This document shows, piece by piece, positions 11,476-26,548 of a stretch of 64,000 bases of DNA (position 1 is the stretch's first letter; every line of letters starts with the position of its first letter). The notes under the pieces were generated by a model, which saw only the letters and a program-made list of their open reading frames with translations, did not search any database and was not told where the DNA came from. Position numbers and translations under genes: made by a program. The stretch spans positions 218,945,837-219,009,836 of the forward strand of contig NC_061514.1 in NCBI RefSeq assembly GCF_022539505.1, written 5' to 3'. This DNA is from Lolium rigidum (Eukaryota > Streptophyta > Magnoliopsida > Poales > Poaceae).

Positions 11476-13188
11476 ATGGAGGGAAAATGATTTTAGGTCT
11501 AATACGCGTCATTTTATGTGCTAAATGTTTTCCGTTTCGCGCGTTGGCGGACGGGTGCACGCGCGCTCCCGGTACGGCCGTACCGCATGTCCCGGCGGCC
11601 CCGTTTTCCGCAGTTGGCAAAGTAAACGGAGCCAAAAAGTCGAGCGGAGCCGCGTGGCGTCATTTTATGTGTCCTAGTAACCACTTCAAAAGACGGATTT
11701 GAGATACGGCAATTATCTTGAAAATCCCTTCACGAATAGGGCTATCACGTCCAGAGTTATATGGCTTTTAGGGGAAATGAGTAGGAAATGGCCCGTTTCA
11801 CCACATAGTTTGTCGGAACGAGGCCATATTTGGCACGTGCATGGGCCTTAGGATGGGAAGCAAGGCCCCGGTCGCGGATTTCCAATCCAAACCACGGGCG
11901 ACGGTTTTTCCATTTTCGGGGTGCCGGAAGGGCTTTTTTTGTAGGAGCTACATGGTGCGCATATTACTATTGCGCGAGACCTCCGCGCAGCGGTAGGATA
12001 CCTCCTACGCACCACCTATCACATGCCATATGGCCTTCGGATGGGAAGCAAGGCCCCGGTCGCGGATTTCCAATCCGAACCACGAGCGACTGGTTTTCCA
12101 TTTTCGGGGTGCCGGAAGGGCTTTTTTTTTGGGAAGGAGCTACATGGTGCGCATTTTAGTATTGCGCGAGACCTCCGCACAGCGGTAGGATACCTCCTAC
12201 GCACCACCTATCACATGCCATATGCGCGCGGTAGCCATCTGGGAATCCCTCCCGCTTCCTGCGGTGTCCCGCCGAATCCGCTGGAAACTGACCGGATTTG
12301 AACTGGGGCCACACTTTCCTTCGCTCAATAAATGGAGGTAAAAATGTTTTTAGGTCTAGGAAGCGTCATTTTATGTGCTAAATGTTTTCCGTTTCGCGCG
12401 TTGGCGGACGGGTGCACGCGCGCGCCCGTACGGCCGTACCGCATGTCCCGACGGCCCCGTTTTGCGCAGTTGGCAAAGTAAACGGAGCCAAAAAGTCGAG
12501 CGGAGCCGTGTGGCGTCATTTTATGTGCCCTAGTAACCACTTCAAAAGACGGAATTGGGATACGGCAATTATCTTGAAAATCCCTTCACGAATAGGGCTA
12601 TCACGTCCAGAGTTATATGGCTTTTAGGGGAAATGAGTAGGAAATGGCCCGTTTCACCACATAGTTTGTCGGAACGAGGCCATATTTGGCACGTGCATGG
12701 GCCTTAGGATGGGAAGCAAGGCCACGGTCGCGGATTTCCAATCCAAACCACGGGCGACGGTTTTTCCATTTTCGGGGTGCCGGAAGGGCTTTTTTTGTGT
12801 AGGAGCTACATGGTGCGCATATTACTATTGCGCGAGACCTCCGCGCAGCGGTAGGATACCTCCTACGCACCACATATCACATGCCATATGGCCTTCAGAT
12901 GGGAAGCAAGGCCCCGGTCGCGGATTTCCAATCTGAACCACGAGCGACGGTTTTTCCATTTTCGGGGTGCCGGAAGGGCTTTTTTTTTGGGAAGGAGCTA
13001 CATGGTGCGCATTTTAGTATTGCGCGAGACCTCCGCACAGCGGTAGGATACCTCCTACGCACCACCTATCACATGCCATATGCGCGCGGTAGCCATCTGG
13101 GAATCCCTCCCGCTTCCGCGGTGTCCCGCCGAATCCGCTGGAAACTGACCGGATTTGAACTGGGGCCACACTTTCCTTCGCTCAATAA
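11476..13188 (+). repeat. Two adjacent long monomers sharing a 190-bp internal duplication
   Basis: Two neighbouring units are about 857 bp long instead of 667. In each, a segment from the ggatgggaagc phrase to the catgccatatg phrase is repeated directly, the second copies starting near 12031 and 12889. The shared junction (catatggccttc) shows that one unit arose from the other by whole-unit duplication after the internal event. Confidence 0.85.
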
Positions 13189-16100
13189 ATGGAGGTAAAA
13201 ATGTTTTTAGGTCTAGGAAGCGTCATTTTATGTGCTAAATGTTTTCCGTTTCGCGCGTTGGCGGACGGGTGCACGCGCGCGCCCGGTACGGCCGTACCGC
13301 ATGTCCCGACGGCCCCGTTTTGCGTAGTTGGCAAAGTAAACGGAGCCAAAAAGTCGAGCGGAGCCGTGTGGCGTCATTTTATGTGCCCTAGTAACCACTT
13401 CAAAAGACGGAATTGGGATACGTCAATTATCTTGAAAAACCCTTCACGAATAGGGCTATCACGTCCGGAGTTCTATGGCTTTTAGATGAAATGAGTAGGA
13501 ATCGGCCCGTTTCACCACATAGTTTGTCGGAACGAGGCCATATTTGGTACGTGCGTGGGCCTTAGGATGGGAAGCAAGGCCCCTGTCGTGGATTTCCAAT
13601 CCGAACCACGGGCGACGGTTTTCCATTTTCTGGGTGCCGGAAGGGCTTTTTTTTTTTTGGGAAGGAGCTACATGGTGCGCATTTTAGTATTGCGCGAGAC
13701 CTCCGCACAGCGGTAGGATACCTCCTACGCACCACCTATCACATGCCATATGGGCGCGGTAGCCATCTGGGAATCCCTCCCGCTTCCTGCGGTGTCCCGC
13801 CGAATCCGCTGGAAACTGACCAGATTTGAAGTGGGGCCACACTTTCCTTCGCTCAATAAATGGAGGGAAAAATATTTTTAGGTCTAGGACGCGTCATTTT
13901 ATGTGCTAAATGTTATCCGTTTCGCGCGTTGGCGGACGGGTGCACGCGCGCTCCCGGTACGGCCGTACCACATGTCCCGACGGCCCCGTTTTGCGCAGTT
14001 GGCAAAGTAAAAGGAGCCAAAAAGTCGAGCGGAGCCGTGTGGCGTCATTTTATGTGTCCTAGTAACCACTTCAAAAGACGGAATTGGGATACAACAATTA
14101 TCTTGAAAAACCCTTCACGAATAGGGCTATCACGTCCGAAGTTCTATGGCTTTTAGGGGAAATGAGTAGGAAACGGCCCGTTTCACCACATAGTTTGTCG
14201 GAACGAGGCCATATTTGGCACGTGCGTGGGCCCTAGGATGGGAAGCAAGGCCCCGGTCACGGATTTCCAATCCGAACCACGGGCGACGGTTTTTCCATTT
14301 TCGGGGTGCCGGAAGGGCTTTTTTTGTGAAGGAGCTACATGGTGCGCATTTTAGTATTGCGCGAGACCTCTGCGCAGCGGTAGGATACCTCCTACGCACC
14401 AGCTATCACATTCCATATGCGCGCGGTAGCCATCTGGGAATCCCTCCCGCTTCCTGCGGTGTCCCGCCGAATCCGCTGGAAACTGACCGGATTTGAACTG
14501 GGGCCACACTTTCCTTCGCTCAATAAATGGAGGGAAAAATATTTTTAGGTCTAGGACGCATCATTTTATTTGCTAAATGTTTTCCGTTTCGCGCGTTGGC
14601 GGACGGGTGCACGCGCGCTCCCGGTACGGTCGTACCGCATGTCCCGGCGGCCCCGTTTTCCGCAGCTTGGCAAAGTAAACGGAGCCAAAAAGTCGAGCGG
14701 AGCCGCGTGGCGTCATTTTATGTGTCCTAGTAACCACTTCAAAAGACGGAATTGGGATACGGCAATTATCTTGAAAATCCCTTCACGAATAGGGCTATCA
14801 CGTCCGTAGTTCTATGGCCTTTAGGGGAAATGAGTAGGAAATGGCCCGTTTCACCACATAGTTTGTCGGAACGAGGCCATATTTGGCACGTGCGTGGGCC
14901 TTAGGATGGGAAGCAAGGCCCCGGTCGCGGATTTCCAATCCGAACCACGGGCGACGGTTTTTCCATTTTCGGGGTGCCGGAAGGGCTTTTTTTTTGTGAA
15001 GGAGCTACATGGTGCGCATATTACTATTGCGAGAGACCTCCGCGCAGCGGTAGGATACCTCCTACGCACCACCTATCACATGCCATATGCGCGCGGTAGC
15101 CATCTGGGAATCCCTCCCGCTTCCTGCGGTGTCCCGCCGAATCCGCTGGAAACTGACCGGATTTGAACTGGGGCCACACTTTCCTTCGCTCAATAAATGG
15201 AGGGAAAATGTTTTTAGGTCTAGGAAGCGTCATTTTATGTGCTAAATGTTTTCTGTTTCGCGCGTTGGCGGACAGGTGCACGCACGCGCCCGGTACTACC
15301 GTACCGCATGTCCCGACGGCCCCGTTTTGCGCAGTTGGCAAAGTAAACGGAGCCAAAAAGTCGAGCGGAGCCGTGTGGTGTCATTTTATGTGTCCTAGTA
15401 ACCACTTCAAAAGACGGAATTGGGATACGTCAATTATCTTGAAAAACCCTTCACGAATAGGGCTATCACGTTCGGAGTTCTATGGCTTTTAGATGAAATG
15501 AGTAGGAAACAGCCCGTTTCACCACATAGTTTGTCGGAACGAGGCCATATTTGGCACGTGCGTGGGCCTTAGGATGGGAAGCAAGGCCCCGGTCGCGGAT
15601 TTCCAATCCGAACCACGGGCGACGGTTTTCCATTTTCGGGGTGCCGGAAGGGCTTTTTTTTTGGGAAGGAGCTACATGGTGCGCATTTTAGTATTGCGCG
15701 AGACCTCCGCACAGCGGTAGGATACCTCCTACGCACCACCTATCACATGCCATATGGGCGCGGTAGCCATCTGGGAATCCCTCCCGCTTCCTGCGGTGTC
15801 CCGCCGAATCCACTAGAAACTGACCAGATTTGAACAGGGGCCACACTTTTCTTCGCTCAATAAATGGAGGGAAAAATATTTTTAGGTCTAGGACGCGTCA
15901 TTTTATGTGCTAAATGTTTTCCGTTTCGCGCGTTGGCGGACGGGTGCACGCGCGCTCCCGGTACGGCCGTACCGCATGTCCCGACGGCCCCGTTTTGCGC
16001 AGTTGGCAAAGTAAACGGAGCCAAAAAGTCGAGCGGAGCCGCGTGGCGTCATTTTATGTGTCCTAGTAACCACTTCAAAAGACGGAATTGGGATACGGCA

Positions 16101-19100
16101 ATTATCTTGGAAAACCCTTCACGAATAGGGCTATCACGTCCGAAGTTCTATGGCTTTTAGGGGAAATGAGTAGGAAACGGCCCGTTTCACCACATAGTTT
16201 GTCGGAACGAGGCCATATTTGGCACGTGCGTGGGCCCTAGGATGGGAAGCAAGGCCCCGGTCGCGGATTTCCAATGCGAACCACGGGCGACGGTTTTTCC
16301 ATTTTTGGGGTGCCGGAAGGGCTTTTTTTGTGAAGGAGCTACATGGTGCGCATGTTACTATTGCGCGAGACCTCCGCGCAGCGGTTGGATACCTCCTACG
16401 CACCACCTATCACATGCCATATGCGCGCGGTAGCCATCTGGGAATCCCTCCCGCTTCCTGCGGTGTCCCGCCGATTCCGCTGGAAACTGACCGGATTTGA
16501 ACTGGGGCCACACTTTCCTTCGCTCAATAAATGGAGGGAAAAATGTTTTTAGGTCTAGGAAGCGTCATTTTATATGCTAAATGTTTTCCGTTTCGCGCGT
16601 TGGCGGACGGGTGCACGCGCGCGCCCGGTACGGCCGTACGGCATGTCCCGACGGCCCCGTTTTGCGCAGTTGGCAAAGTAAACGGAGCCAAAAAGTCGAG
16701 CGGAGCCGCGTGGCGTCATTTTATGTGTCCTAGTAACCATTTCACAAGACGGGATTGGGATACGGCAATAATCTTGGAAAACCCTTCACGAATAGGGCTA
16801 TCACGTCCGGAGTTCTATGGCTTTTAGATGAAATGAGTAGGAAACGGCCCGTTTCACCACATAGTTTGTCGGAACTAGGCCATATTTGGCACGTGCGTGG
16901 GCCTTAGGATGGGAAGCAAGGCCCCGGTCGCGGATTTCCAATGCGAACCACGGGCGACGGTTTTTCCATTTTCGGGGTGCCGGAAGGGCTTTTTTTGTGA
17001 AGGAGCTACATGGTGCGCATTTTAGTATTGCGCGAGACCTTCGCGCAGCGGTAGGATACCTCCTACGCACCACCTATCACATGCCATATGCGCGCGGTAG
17101 CCATCTGGGAATCCCTCCCGCTTCCTGCGGTGTCCCACCGAATCCGCTGGAAACTGACCGGATTTAAACTGGGGCCACACTTTCCTTCGCTCAATAAATG
17201 GAGGGAAAAATATTTTTAGGTCTAGGACGCGTCATTTTATGTGCTAAATGTTTTCCGTTTCGCGCGTTAGCGGACGGGTGCACGCGCGCGCCCGGTACGG
17301 CCGTACCACATGTCCCGGCGGCCCCGTTCTGCGCAGTTGGCGAAGTAAACGGAGCCAAAAAGTCGAGCGGAGCCGCGTGGCGTCATTTTATGTGTCCTAG
17401 TAACCACTTCAAAAGACGGAATTGGGATACGGCAATTATCTTGAAAAACCCTTCACGAATAGGGCTATCACGTCCGGAGTTCTATGGCTTTTAGGGGAAA
17501 TGAGTAGGAAACGGCCCGTTTCACCACATAGTTTGTCGGAACGAGGCCATATTTGGCACGTGCGTGGGCCTTAGGATGGGAAGCAAGGCCCTGGTCGCGG
17601 ATTTCCAATCCGAACCACGGGCGACGGTTTTCCATTTTCGGGGTGCCGGAAGGGCTTTTTTTGGAAGGAGCTACATGGTGCGCATTTTAGTATTGCGCGA
17701 GACCTCCGCACAGCGGTAGGATACCTCCTACGCACCACCTATCACATGCCATATGGGCGCGGTAGCCATCTGGGAATCCCTCCCGCTTCCTGCGGTGTCC
17801 CGCCGAATCCGCTAGAAACTGACCAGATTTGAACAGGGGCCACACTTTCCTTCGCTCAATAAATGGAGGGAAAAATATTTTTAGGTCTAGGACGCGTCAT
17901 TTTATGTGCTAAATGTTTTCCGTTTCGCGCTTTGGCGGACGGGTGCACGCGCGCTCCCGGTACGGCCGTACCGCATGTCCCGACGTCCCCGTTTTGCGCA
18001 GTTGGCAAAGTAAACGGAGCCAAAAAGTCGAGCGGAGCCGTGTGGTGTCATTTTATGTGTCCTAGTAACCACTTCAAAAGACGGAATTGGGATACGTCAA
18101 TTATCTTGAAAAACCCTTCACGAATAGGGCTATCACGTCCGGAGTTCTATGGCTTTTAGATGAAATGAGTAGGAAACGGCCCGTTTCACCACATAGTTTG
18201 TCGGAACGAGGCCATATTTGGCACGTGCGTGGGCCTTAGGATGGGAAGCAAGGCCCCGGTCGCGGATTTCCAATCCGAACCACGGGCGACGGTTTTCCAT
18301 TTTCGGGGTGCCGGAAGGGCTTTTTTTTTTTGGGAAGGAGCTACATGGTGCGCATATTACTATTGCGCGAGACCTCCGCGCAGCGGTAGGATACCTCCTA
18401 CGCACCACCTATCACATGCCATATGCGCGCGGTAGCCATCTGGGAATCCCTCCCGCTTTTTGCGGTGTCCCGCCGAATCCGCTCGGAAACTGACCGGATT
18501 TGAACTGGGGCCACACTTTCCTTCGCTCAATAAATGGAGGGAAAAATGTTTTAAGGTCTAGGAAGCGTCATTTTATGTGCTAAATGTTTTCCGTTTCGCG
18601 CGTTGGCGGACGGGTGCACGCGCGCGCCCGGTACGGCCGTACCGCATGTCCCGACGGCCCCGTTTTGCGCTGTTGGCAAAGTAAACGGAGCCAAAAAGTC
18701 GAGCGGAGCCGCGTGGCGTCATTTTATGTGTCCTAGTAACCACTTCAAAAGATGGAATTGGGATACGTCAATTATCTTGAAAAACCCTTCACGAATAGGG
18801 CTATCACGTCCGGAGTTCTATGGCTTTTAGATGAAATGAGTAGGAAACGGCCCGTTTCACCACATAGTTTGTCGGAACGAGGCAATATTTGGCACGTGCG
18901 TGGGCCTTAGGATTGGAAGCAAGGCCCCGGTCGCGGATTTCCAATCCGAACCACGAGCGACGGTTTTCCATTTTCTGGGTGGTGGAAGGGCTTTTTTTTT
19001 TGGGAAGGAGCTACATGGTGCGCATTTTAGTATTGCGCGAGACCTCCGCACAGCGGTAGGATACCTCCTATGCACCACCTATCACATGCCATATGGGCGC

Positions 19101-22100
19101 GGTAGCCATCTGGGAATCCCTCCCGCTTCCTGCGGTGTCCCGCCGAATCCGCTGGAAACTGACCAGATTTGAAGTGGGGCCACACTTTCCTTCGCTCAAT
19201 AAATGGAGGGAAAAATATTTTTAGGTCTAGGACACGTCATTTTATGTGCTAAATGTTTTCCGTTTTGCGCGTTGGCGGACGGGTGCACGCGCGCTCCCGG
19301 TACGACCGTACCGCATGTCCCGACGGCCCCGTTTTGCGCAGTTGGCAAAGTAAACGGAGCCAAAAAGTCGAGCGGAGCCACGTGGCATCATTTTATGTGT
19401 CCTAGTAACCACTTCAAAAGACGGAATTGGGATACGACAATTATCTTGAAAAACCCTTCACGAATAGTGCTATCACGTCCGGAGTTCTATGGCTTTTAGG
19501 GGAAATGAGTAGGAAACGGCCCGTTTCACCACATAGTTTGTCGTAACGAGGCCATATTTGGCACGTGCGTGGGCCCTAGGATGGGAAGCAAGGCCCCGGT
19601 CGCGGATTTCCAATCCGAACCACGGGCGACAGTTTTTCCATTTTCGGGGTGCCGTAAGGGCTTTTTTTTGTGAAGGAGCTACATGGTGCGCATTTTAGTA
19701 TTGCGCGAGACCTCCGCACAGCGGTAGGATACCTCCTACGAACCACCTATCACATGCCATATGGGCGCGGTAGCCATCTGGGAATCCCTCCCGCTTCGTG
19801 CGGTGTACCGCCGAATCCGCTGGAAACTGACCAGATTTGAAGTGGGGCCACACTTTCCTTCGCTCAATAAATGGAGGGAAAAATATTTTTAGATCTAAGA
19901 CGCGTCATTTTATGTGCTAAATGTTTTCCGTTTTGCGTGTTGGCGGACGGGTGCACGCGCGCTCCCGGTACGGCCGTACCGAATGTCCCGACGGCCCCGT
20001 TTTGCGCAGTTGGCAAAGTAAACGGAGCCAAAAAGTCTAGCGGAGCCGCGTGGCGTCATTTCATGTGTCCTAGTAACCACTTCAAAAGACGGAATTGGGA
20101 TACGTCAATTATCTTGAAAAACCCTTCACGAATAGGGCTATCACGTCCAAAGTTCTATGGCTTTTAGGGGAAATGAGTAGGAAACGGCCCGTTTCACCAC
20201 ATAGTTTGTCGGAACGAGGCCATATTTGGCACGTGCATGGGCCCTAGGATGGGAAGCAAGGCTCCGGTCGCGGATTTCCAATCCGAACCACGGGCGACGG
20301 TTTTTCCATTTTTGGGGTGCCGGAAGGGCTTTTTTTGTGAAGGAGCTACATGGTGCGCATTTTAGTATTGCGCGAGACCTCTGCGCAGCGGTAGGATACC
20401 TCCTACGCACCAGCTATCACATGCCATATGCCCGCGGTAGCCATCTGGGAATCCCTCCCGCTTCCTGCGGTGTCCCGCCGAATCCGCTAGAAACTGACCA
20501 GATTTGAACAGGGGCCACACTTTCCTTCGCTCAATAAATGGAGGGAAAAATATTTTTAGGTCTAGGACGCGTCATTTTATGTGCTAAATGTTTTCCGTTT
20601 CGCGCGTTGGCGGACGGGTGCACGCGCGCTCCCGGTACGGCCGTACCGCATGTCCCGACGGCCCCGTTTTGCGCAGTTGGCAAAGTAAACGGAGCCAAAA
20701 AGTCGAGCGGAGCCGTGTGGTGTCATTTTATGTGTCCTAGTAACCACTTCAAAAGACGGAATTGGGATACGTCAATTATCTTGAAAAACCCTTCACGAAT
20801 AGGGCTATCACGTCCGGAGTTCTATGGCTTTTAGATGAAATGAGTAGGAAACGGCCCGTTTCACCACATAGTTTGTCGGAATGAGGCCATATTTGGCACG
20901 TGCGTGGGCCTTAGGATGGGAAGCAAGGCCCCGGTCGCGGATTTCCAATCCGAACCACGGGCGACGGTTTTCCATTTTCGGGGTGCCTGGAAGGGCTTTT
21001 TTTTTTGGGAAGGAGCTACATGGTGCGCATATTACTATTGCGCGAGACCTCCGCGCAGCGGTAGGATACCTCCTACGCACCACCTATCACATGCCATATG
21101 CGCGCGGTAGCCATCTGGGAATCCCTCCCGCTTTTTGCGGTGTCCCGCCGAATCCGCTGGAAACTGACCGGATTTGAACTGGGGCCACACTTTCCTTCGC
21201 TCAATAAATGGAGGGAAAAATGTTTTAAGGCCTAGGAAGCGTCATTTTATGTGCTAAATGTTTTCCGTTTCGCGCGTTGGCGGACGGGTGCACGCGCGCG
21301 CCCGGTACGGCCGTACCGCATGTCCCGACGGCCCCGTTTTGCGCAGTTGGCAAAGTAAACGGAGCCAAAAAGTCGAGCGGAGCCGCGTGGCGTCATTTTA
21401 TGTGTCCTAGTAACCACTTAAAAAGATGGAATTGGGATACGTCAATTATCTTGAAAAACCCTTCACGAATAGGGCTATCACGTCCGGAGTTCTATGGCTT
21501 TTAGATGAAATGAGTAGGAAACGGCCCGTTTCACCACATAGTTTGTCGGAACGAGGCAATATTTGGCACGTGCGTGGGCCTTAGGATTGGAAGCAAGGCC
21601 CCGGTCGCGGATTTCCAATCCGAACCACGGGCGACGGTTTTCCATTTTCTGGGTGGTGGAAGGGCTTTTTTTTTGGGAAGGAGCTACATGGTGCGCATTT
21701 TAGTATTGCGCGAGACCTCCGCACAGCGGTAGGATACCTCCTATGCACCACCTATCACATGCCATATGGGCGCGGTAGCCATCTGGGAATCCCTCCCGCT
21801 TCCCGCGGTGTCCCGCCGAATCCGGCCGGAAACTGACCAGATTTGAAGTGGGGCCACACTTTCCTTCGCTCAATAAATGGAGGGAAAAATATTTTTAGGT
21901 CTAGGACACGTCATTTTATGTGCTAAATGTTTTCCGTTTTGCGCGTTGGCGGACGGGTGCACGCGCGCTCCCGGTACGACCGTACCGCATGTCCCGACGG
22001 CCCCGTTTTGCGCAGTTGGCAAAGTAAACGGAGCCAAAAAGTCGAGCGGAGCCGCGTGGCATCATTTCATGTGTCCTAGTAACCACTTCAAAAGATGGAA

Positions 22101-25100
22101 TTGGGATACGTCAATTATCTTGAAAAACCCTTCACGAATAGGGCTATCACGTCCGAAGTTCTATGGCTTTTAGGGGAAATGAGTAGGAAACGGCCCGTTT
22201 CACCACATAGTTTGTCGGAACGAGGCCATATTTGGCACGTGTGTGGGCCCTAGGATGGGAAGCAAGGCCCCGGTCGCGGATTTCCAATCCGAACCACGGG
22301 CGACGGTTTTTCCATTTTTGGGGTGCCGGAAGGGCTTTTTTTGTGAAGGAGCTACATGGTGCGCATTTTAGTATTGCGCGAGACCTCTGCGCAGCGGTAG
22401 GATACCTCCTACGCACCAGCTATCACATGCCATATGCGCGCGGTAGCCATCTGGGAATCCCTCCCGCTTCCTACGGTGTCCCGCCGAATCCGCTGGAAAC
22501 TGACCGGATTTGAACTGGTGCCACACATTCCTTCGCTCAATAAATGGAGGGAAAAATATTTTTAGGTCTAGGACGCGTCATTTTATGTGCTAAATGTTTT
22601 CCGTTTCGCGCGTTGGCGGACGGGTGCACGCGCGCGCCCGGTACGGCCGTACCGCATGTCCCGGCGGCCCCGTTTTGCGCAGTTGGCGAAGTAAACGGAG
22701 CCAAAAAGTCGAGCGGAGCCGCGTGGCATCATTTTATGTGTCCTAGTAACCACTTCAAAAGACGGAATTGGGATACGACAATTATCTTGAAAAACCCTTC
22801 ACGAATAGTGCTATCACGTCCGGAGTTCTATGGCTTTTAGGGGAAATGAGTAGGAAACGGCCCGTTTCACCACATAGTTTGTCGTAACGAGGCCATATTT
22901 GGCACGTGCGTGGGCCCTAGGATGGGAAGCAAGGCCCCGGTCACGGATTTCCAATCCGAACCACGGGCGACAGTTTTTCCATTTTCGGGGTGCCGTAAGG
23001 GCTTTTTTTTGTGAAGGAGCTACATGGTGCGCATTTTAGTATTGCGCGAGACCTCCGCACAGCGGTAGGATACCTCCTACGAACCACCTATCACATGCCA
23101 TATGGGCGCGGTAGCCATCTGGGAATCCCTCCCGCTTCCTGCGGTGTACCGCCGAATCCGCTGGAAACTGACCAGATTTGAAGTGGGGCCACACTTTCCT
23201 TCGCTCAATAAATGGAGAGAAAAATATTTTTAGATCTAAGACGCGTCATTTTATGTGCTAAATGTTTTCCGTTTTGCGTGTTGGCGGACGGGTGCACGCG
23301 CGCTCCCGGTACGGCCGTACCGCATGTCCCGACGGCCCCGTTTTGCGCAGTTGGAAAAGTAAACGGAGCCAAAAAGTCTAGCGGAGCCGCGTGGCGTCAT
23401 TTCATGTGTCCTAGTAACCACTTCAAAAGACGGAATTGGGATACGTCAATTATCTTGAAAAACCCTTCACGAATAGGGCTATCACGTCCAAAGTTCTATG
23501 GCTTTTAGGGGAAATGAGTAGGGAACGGCCCGTTTCACCACATAGTTTGTCGGAACGAGGCCATATTTGGCACGTGCATGGGCCCTAGGATGGGAAGCAA
23601 GGCCCCGGTCGCGGATTTCCAATCCGAACCACGGGCGACGGTTTTTCCATTTTTGGGGTGCCGGAAGGGCTTTTTTTTGTGAAGGAGCTACATGGTGCGC
23701 ATTTTAGTATTGCGCGAGACCTCTGCGCAGCGGTAGGATACCTCCTACGCACCAGCTATCACATGCCATATGACCGCGGTAGCCATCTGGGAATCCCTCC
23801 CGCTTCCTACGGTGTCCCGCCGAATCCGCTGGAAACTGACCGGATTTGAACTGGGGCCACACATTCCTTCGCTCAATAAATGGAGGGAAAAATATTTTTA
23901 GGTCTAGGACGCGTCATTTTATGTGCTAAATGTTTTCCGTTTCGCGCGTTGGCGGACGGGTGCACGCGCGCGCCCGGTACGGCCGTACCGCATGTCCCGG
24001 CGGCCCCGTTTTGCGCAGTTGGCGAAGTAAACGGAGCCAAAAAGTCGAACGGAGCCGCGTGGCATCATTTTATGTGTCCTAGTAACCACTTCAAAAGACG
24101 GAATTGGGATACGGCAATTATCTTGAAAAACCCTTCACGAATAGGGCTATCACGTCCGGAGTTCTATGGCTTTTAGGGGAAATGAGTAGGAAACGGCCCG
24201 TTTCACCACATAGTTTGTCGTAACGAGGCCATATTTGGCACGTGCGTGGGCCCTAGGATGGGAAGCAAGGCCCCGGTCGCGGATTTCCAATCCGAACCAC
24301 GGGCGACAGTTTTTCCATTTTCGGGGTGCCGTAAGGGCTTTTTTTGTGAAGGAGCTACATGGTGCGCATTTTAGTATTGCACGAGACCTCCGCGCAGCGA
24401 TAGGATACCTCCTACGCACCACCTATCACATGCCATATGCGCGCGGTAGCCATCTGGGAATCCCTCCCGCTTCATGCGGTGTCCCGCCGAATCCGCTGGA
24501 AACTGACCGGATTTGAACTGGGGCCACACTTTCCTTCGCTCAATAAATGGAGGGAAAAATATTTTTAGGTCTAGGACGCGTCATTTTATGTGCTAAATGT
24601 TTTCCGTTTCGCGCGTTCGCGGACGGGTGCACGCGCGCGCCCGGTACGGCCGTACCACATGTCCCGGCGGCCCCGTTTTGCGCAGTTGGCGAAGTAAACG
24701 GAGCCAAAAAGTCGAGCGGAGCCGCGTGGCGTCATTTTATGTGTCCTAGTAACCACTTCAAAAGTCCGAATTGGGATACGACAATTATCTTGAAACACCC
24801 TTCACGAATAGGGCTATCATGTCCGGAGTTCTATGGCTTTTAGGGGAAATGAGTAGGAAACGGGCCGTTTCACCACATAGTTTGTCGTAATGAGGCCATA
24901 TTTGGCACGTGCGTGGGCCCTAGGATGGGAAGCAAGGCCCCGGTCGCGGATTTCCAATCCGAACCACGGGAAACGGTTTTTCCATTTTCGGGGTGCCGGA
25001 AGGGCTTTTTTTGTGAAGGAGCTACATGGTGCACATTTTAGTATTGCGCGAGACCTCCGCGCAGCGGTAGGATACCTCCTACGCACCACCTATCACATGC

Positions 25101-26548
25101 CATATGCGCGTGGTAGCCATCTGGGAATCCCTCCCGCTTCCTGCGGTGTCCCGCCGAATCCGCTGGAAACTGACCGGATTTGAACTGGGGCCACACTTTC
25201 CTTCGCTCAATAAATGGAGGGAAACATATTTTTAGGTCTAGGATGCATCATTTTATGTGCTAAATGTTTTCCGTTTCGCGCGTTGGCGGACGGGTGCACG
25301 CGCGCTCCCGGTACGGCCGTACCGCATGTCCCGGCGGCCCCGTTTTCCGCAGTTGGCAAAGTAAACGGAGCCAAAAAAGTCGAGCGGAGCCGCGTGGCAT
25401 CATTTCATGTGTCCTAGTAACCACTTCAAAAGACGGAATTGGGATACGACAATTATCTTGAAAAACCCTTCACGAATAGGGCTATCACGTCCGGAGTTCT
25501 ATGGCTTTTAGGGGAAATGAGTAGGAAACGGCCCGTTTCACCACATAGTTTGTTGTGACGAGGCCATATTTGGCACGTGCGTGGGCCCTAGGATGGGAAG
25601 CAAGGCCTCGGTCGCGGATTTCCAATCCGAACCACGGACGACGGTTTTTCCATTTTCGGGGTGCCGGAAGGGCTTTTCTTTGTGAAGGAGGTACATGGTG
25701 CGCATTTTAGTATTGCGCAAGACCTCCGCGCAGCGGTAGGATACCTCCTACGCACCACCTATCACATGCCATATGCGCGCGGTATCCATCTGGGAATCCC
25801 TCCCGCTTCCTGCGGTGTCCCGCCGAATCCGCTGGAAACTGACCGGATTTGAACTGGGGCCACACTTTCCTTCGCTCAATAAATGGAGGGAAAAATATTT
25901 TTAGGTGTAGGACGCGTCATTTTATGTGCTAAATGTTTTCCGTTTCACGCGTTGGCGGACGGGTGCACGCTCGCGCCCGGTACGGCCGTACCGCATGTCC
26001 CGGCGGCCCCGTTTTGCGTAGTTGGCGAAGTAAACGGAGCCAAAAAGTCGAGCGGAGCCGCGTGGCGTCATTTTATGTGTCCTAGTAACCACTTCAAAAG
26101 ACGAAATTGGGATACGGCAATTATCTTGAAAAACCCTTCACGAATAGGGCTATCACGTCCGGAGTTCTATGGCTTTTAGGGGAAATGAGTAGGAAACGGC
26201 CCGTTTCACCACATAGTTTGTCGTGACGAGGCCATATTTGGCACGTGCGTGGGCCCTAGGATGGGAAGCAAGGCCCCGGTCGCGGATTTTCAATCCGAAC
26301 CACGGGCGACGGTTTTCCATTTTCGGGGTGCCGGAAGGGCTTTTTTTGTGAAGGAGCTACATGGTGCGCATTTTAGTATTGCGCGAGACCTCCGCGCAGC
26401 GGTAGGATACCTCCTACGCACCACCTATCACATGCCATATGCGCGCGGTAGCCATCTGGGAATGCCTCCCGCTTCTCGCGGTGTCCCGCCGAATCCGCTG
26501 GAAACTGACCGGATTTGAACTGGGGCCACACTTTCCTTCGCTCAATAA

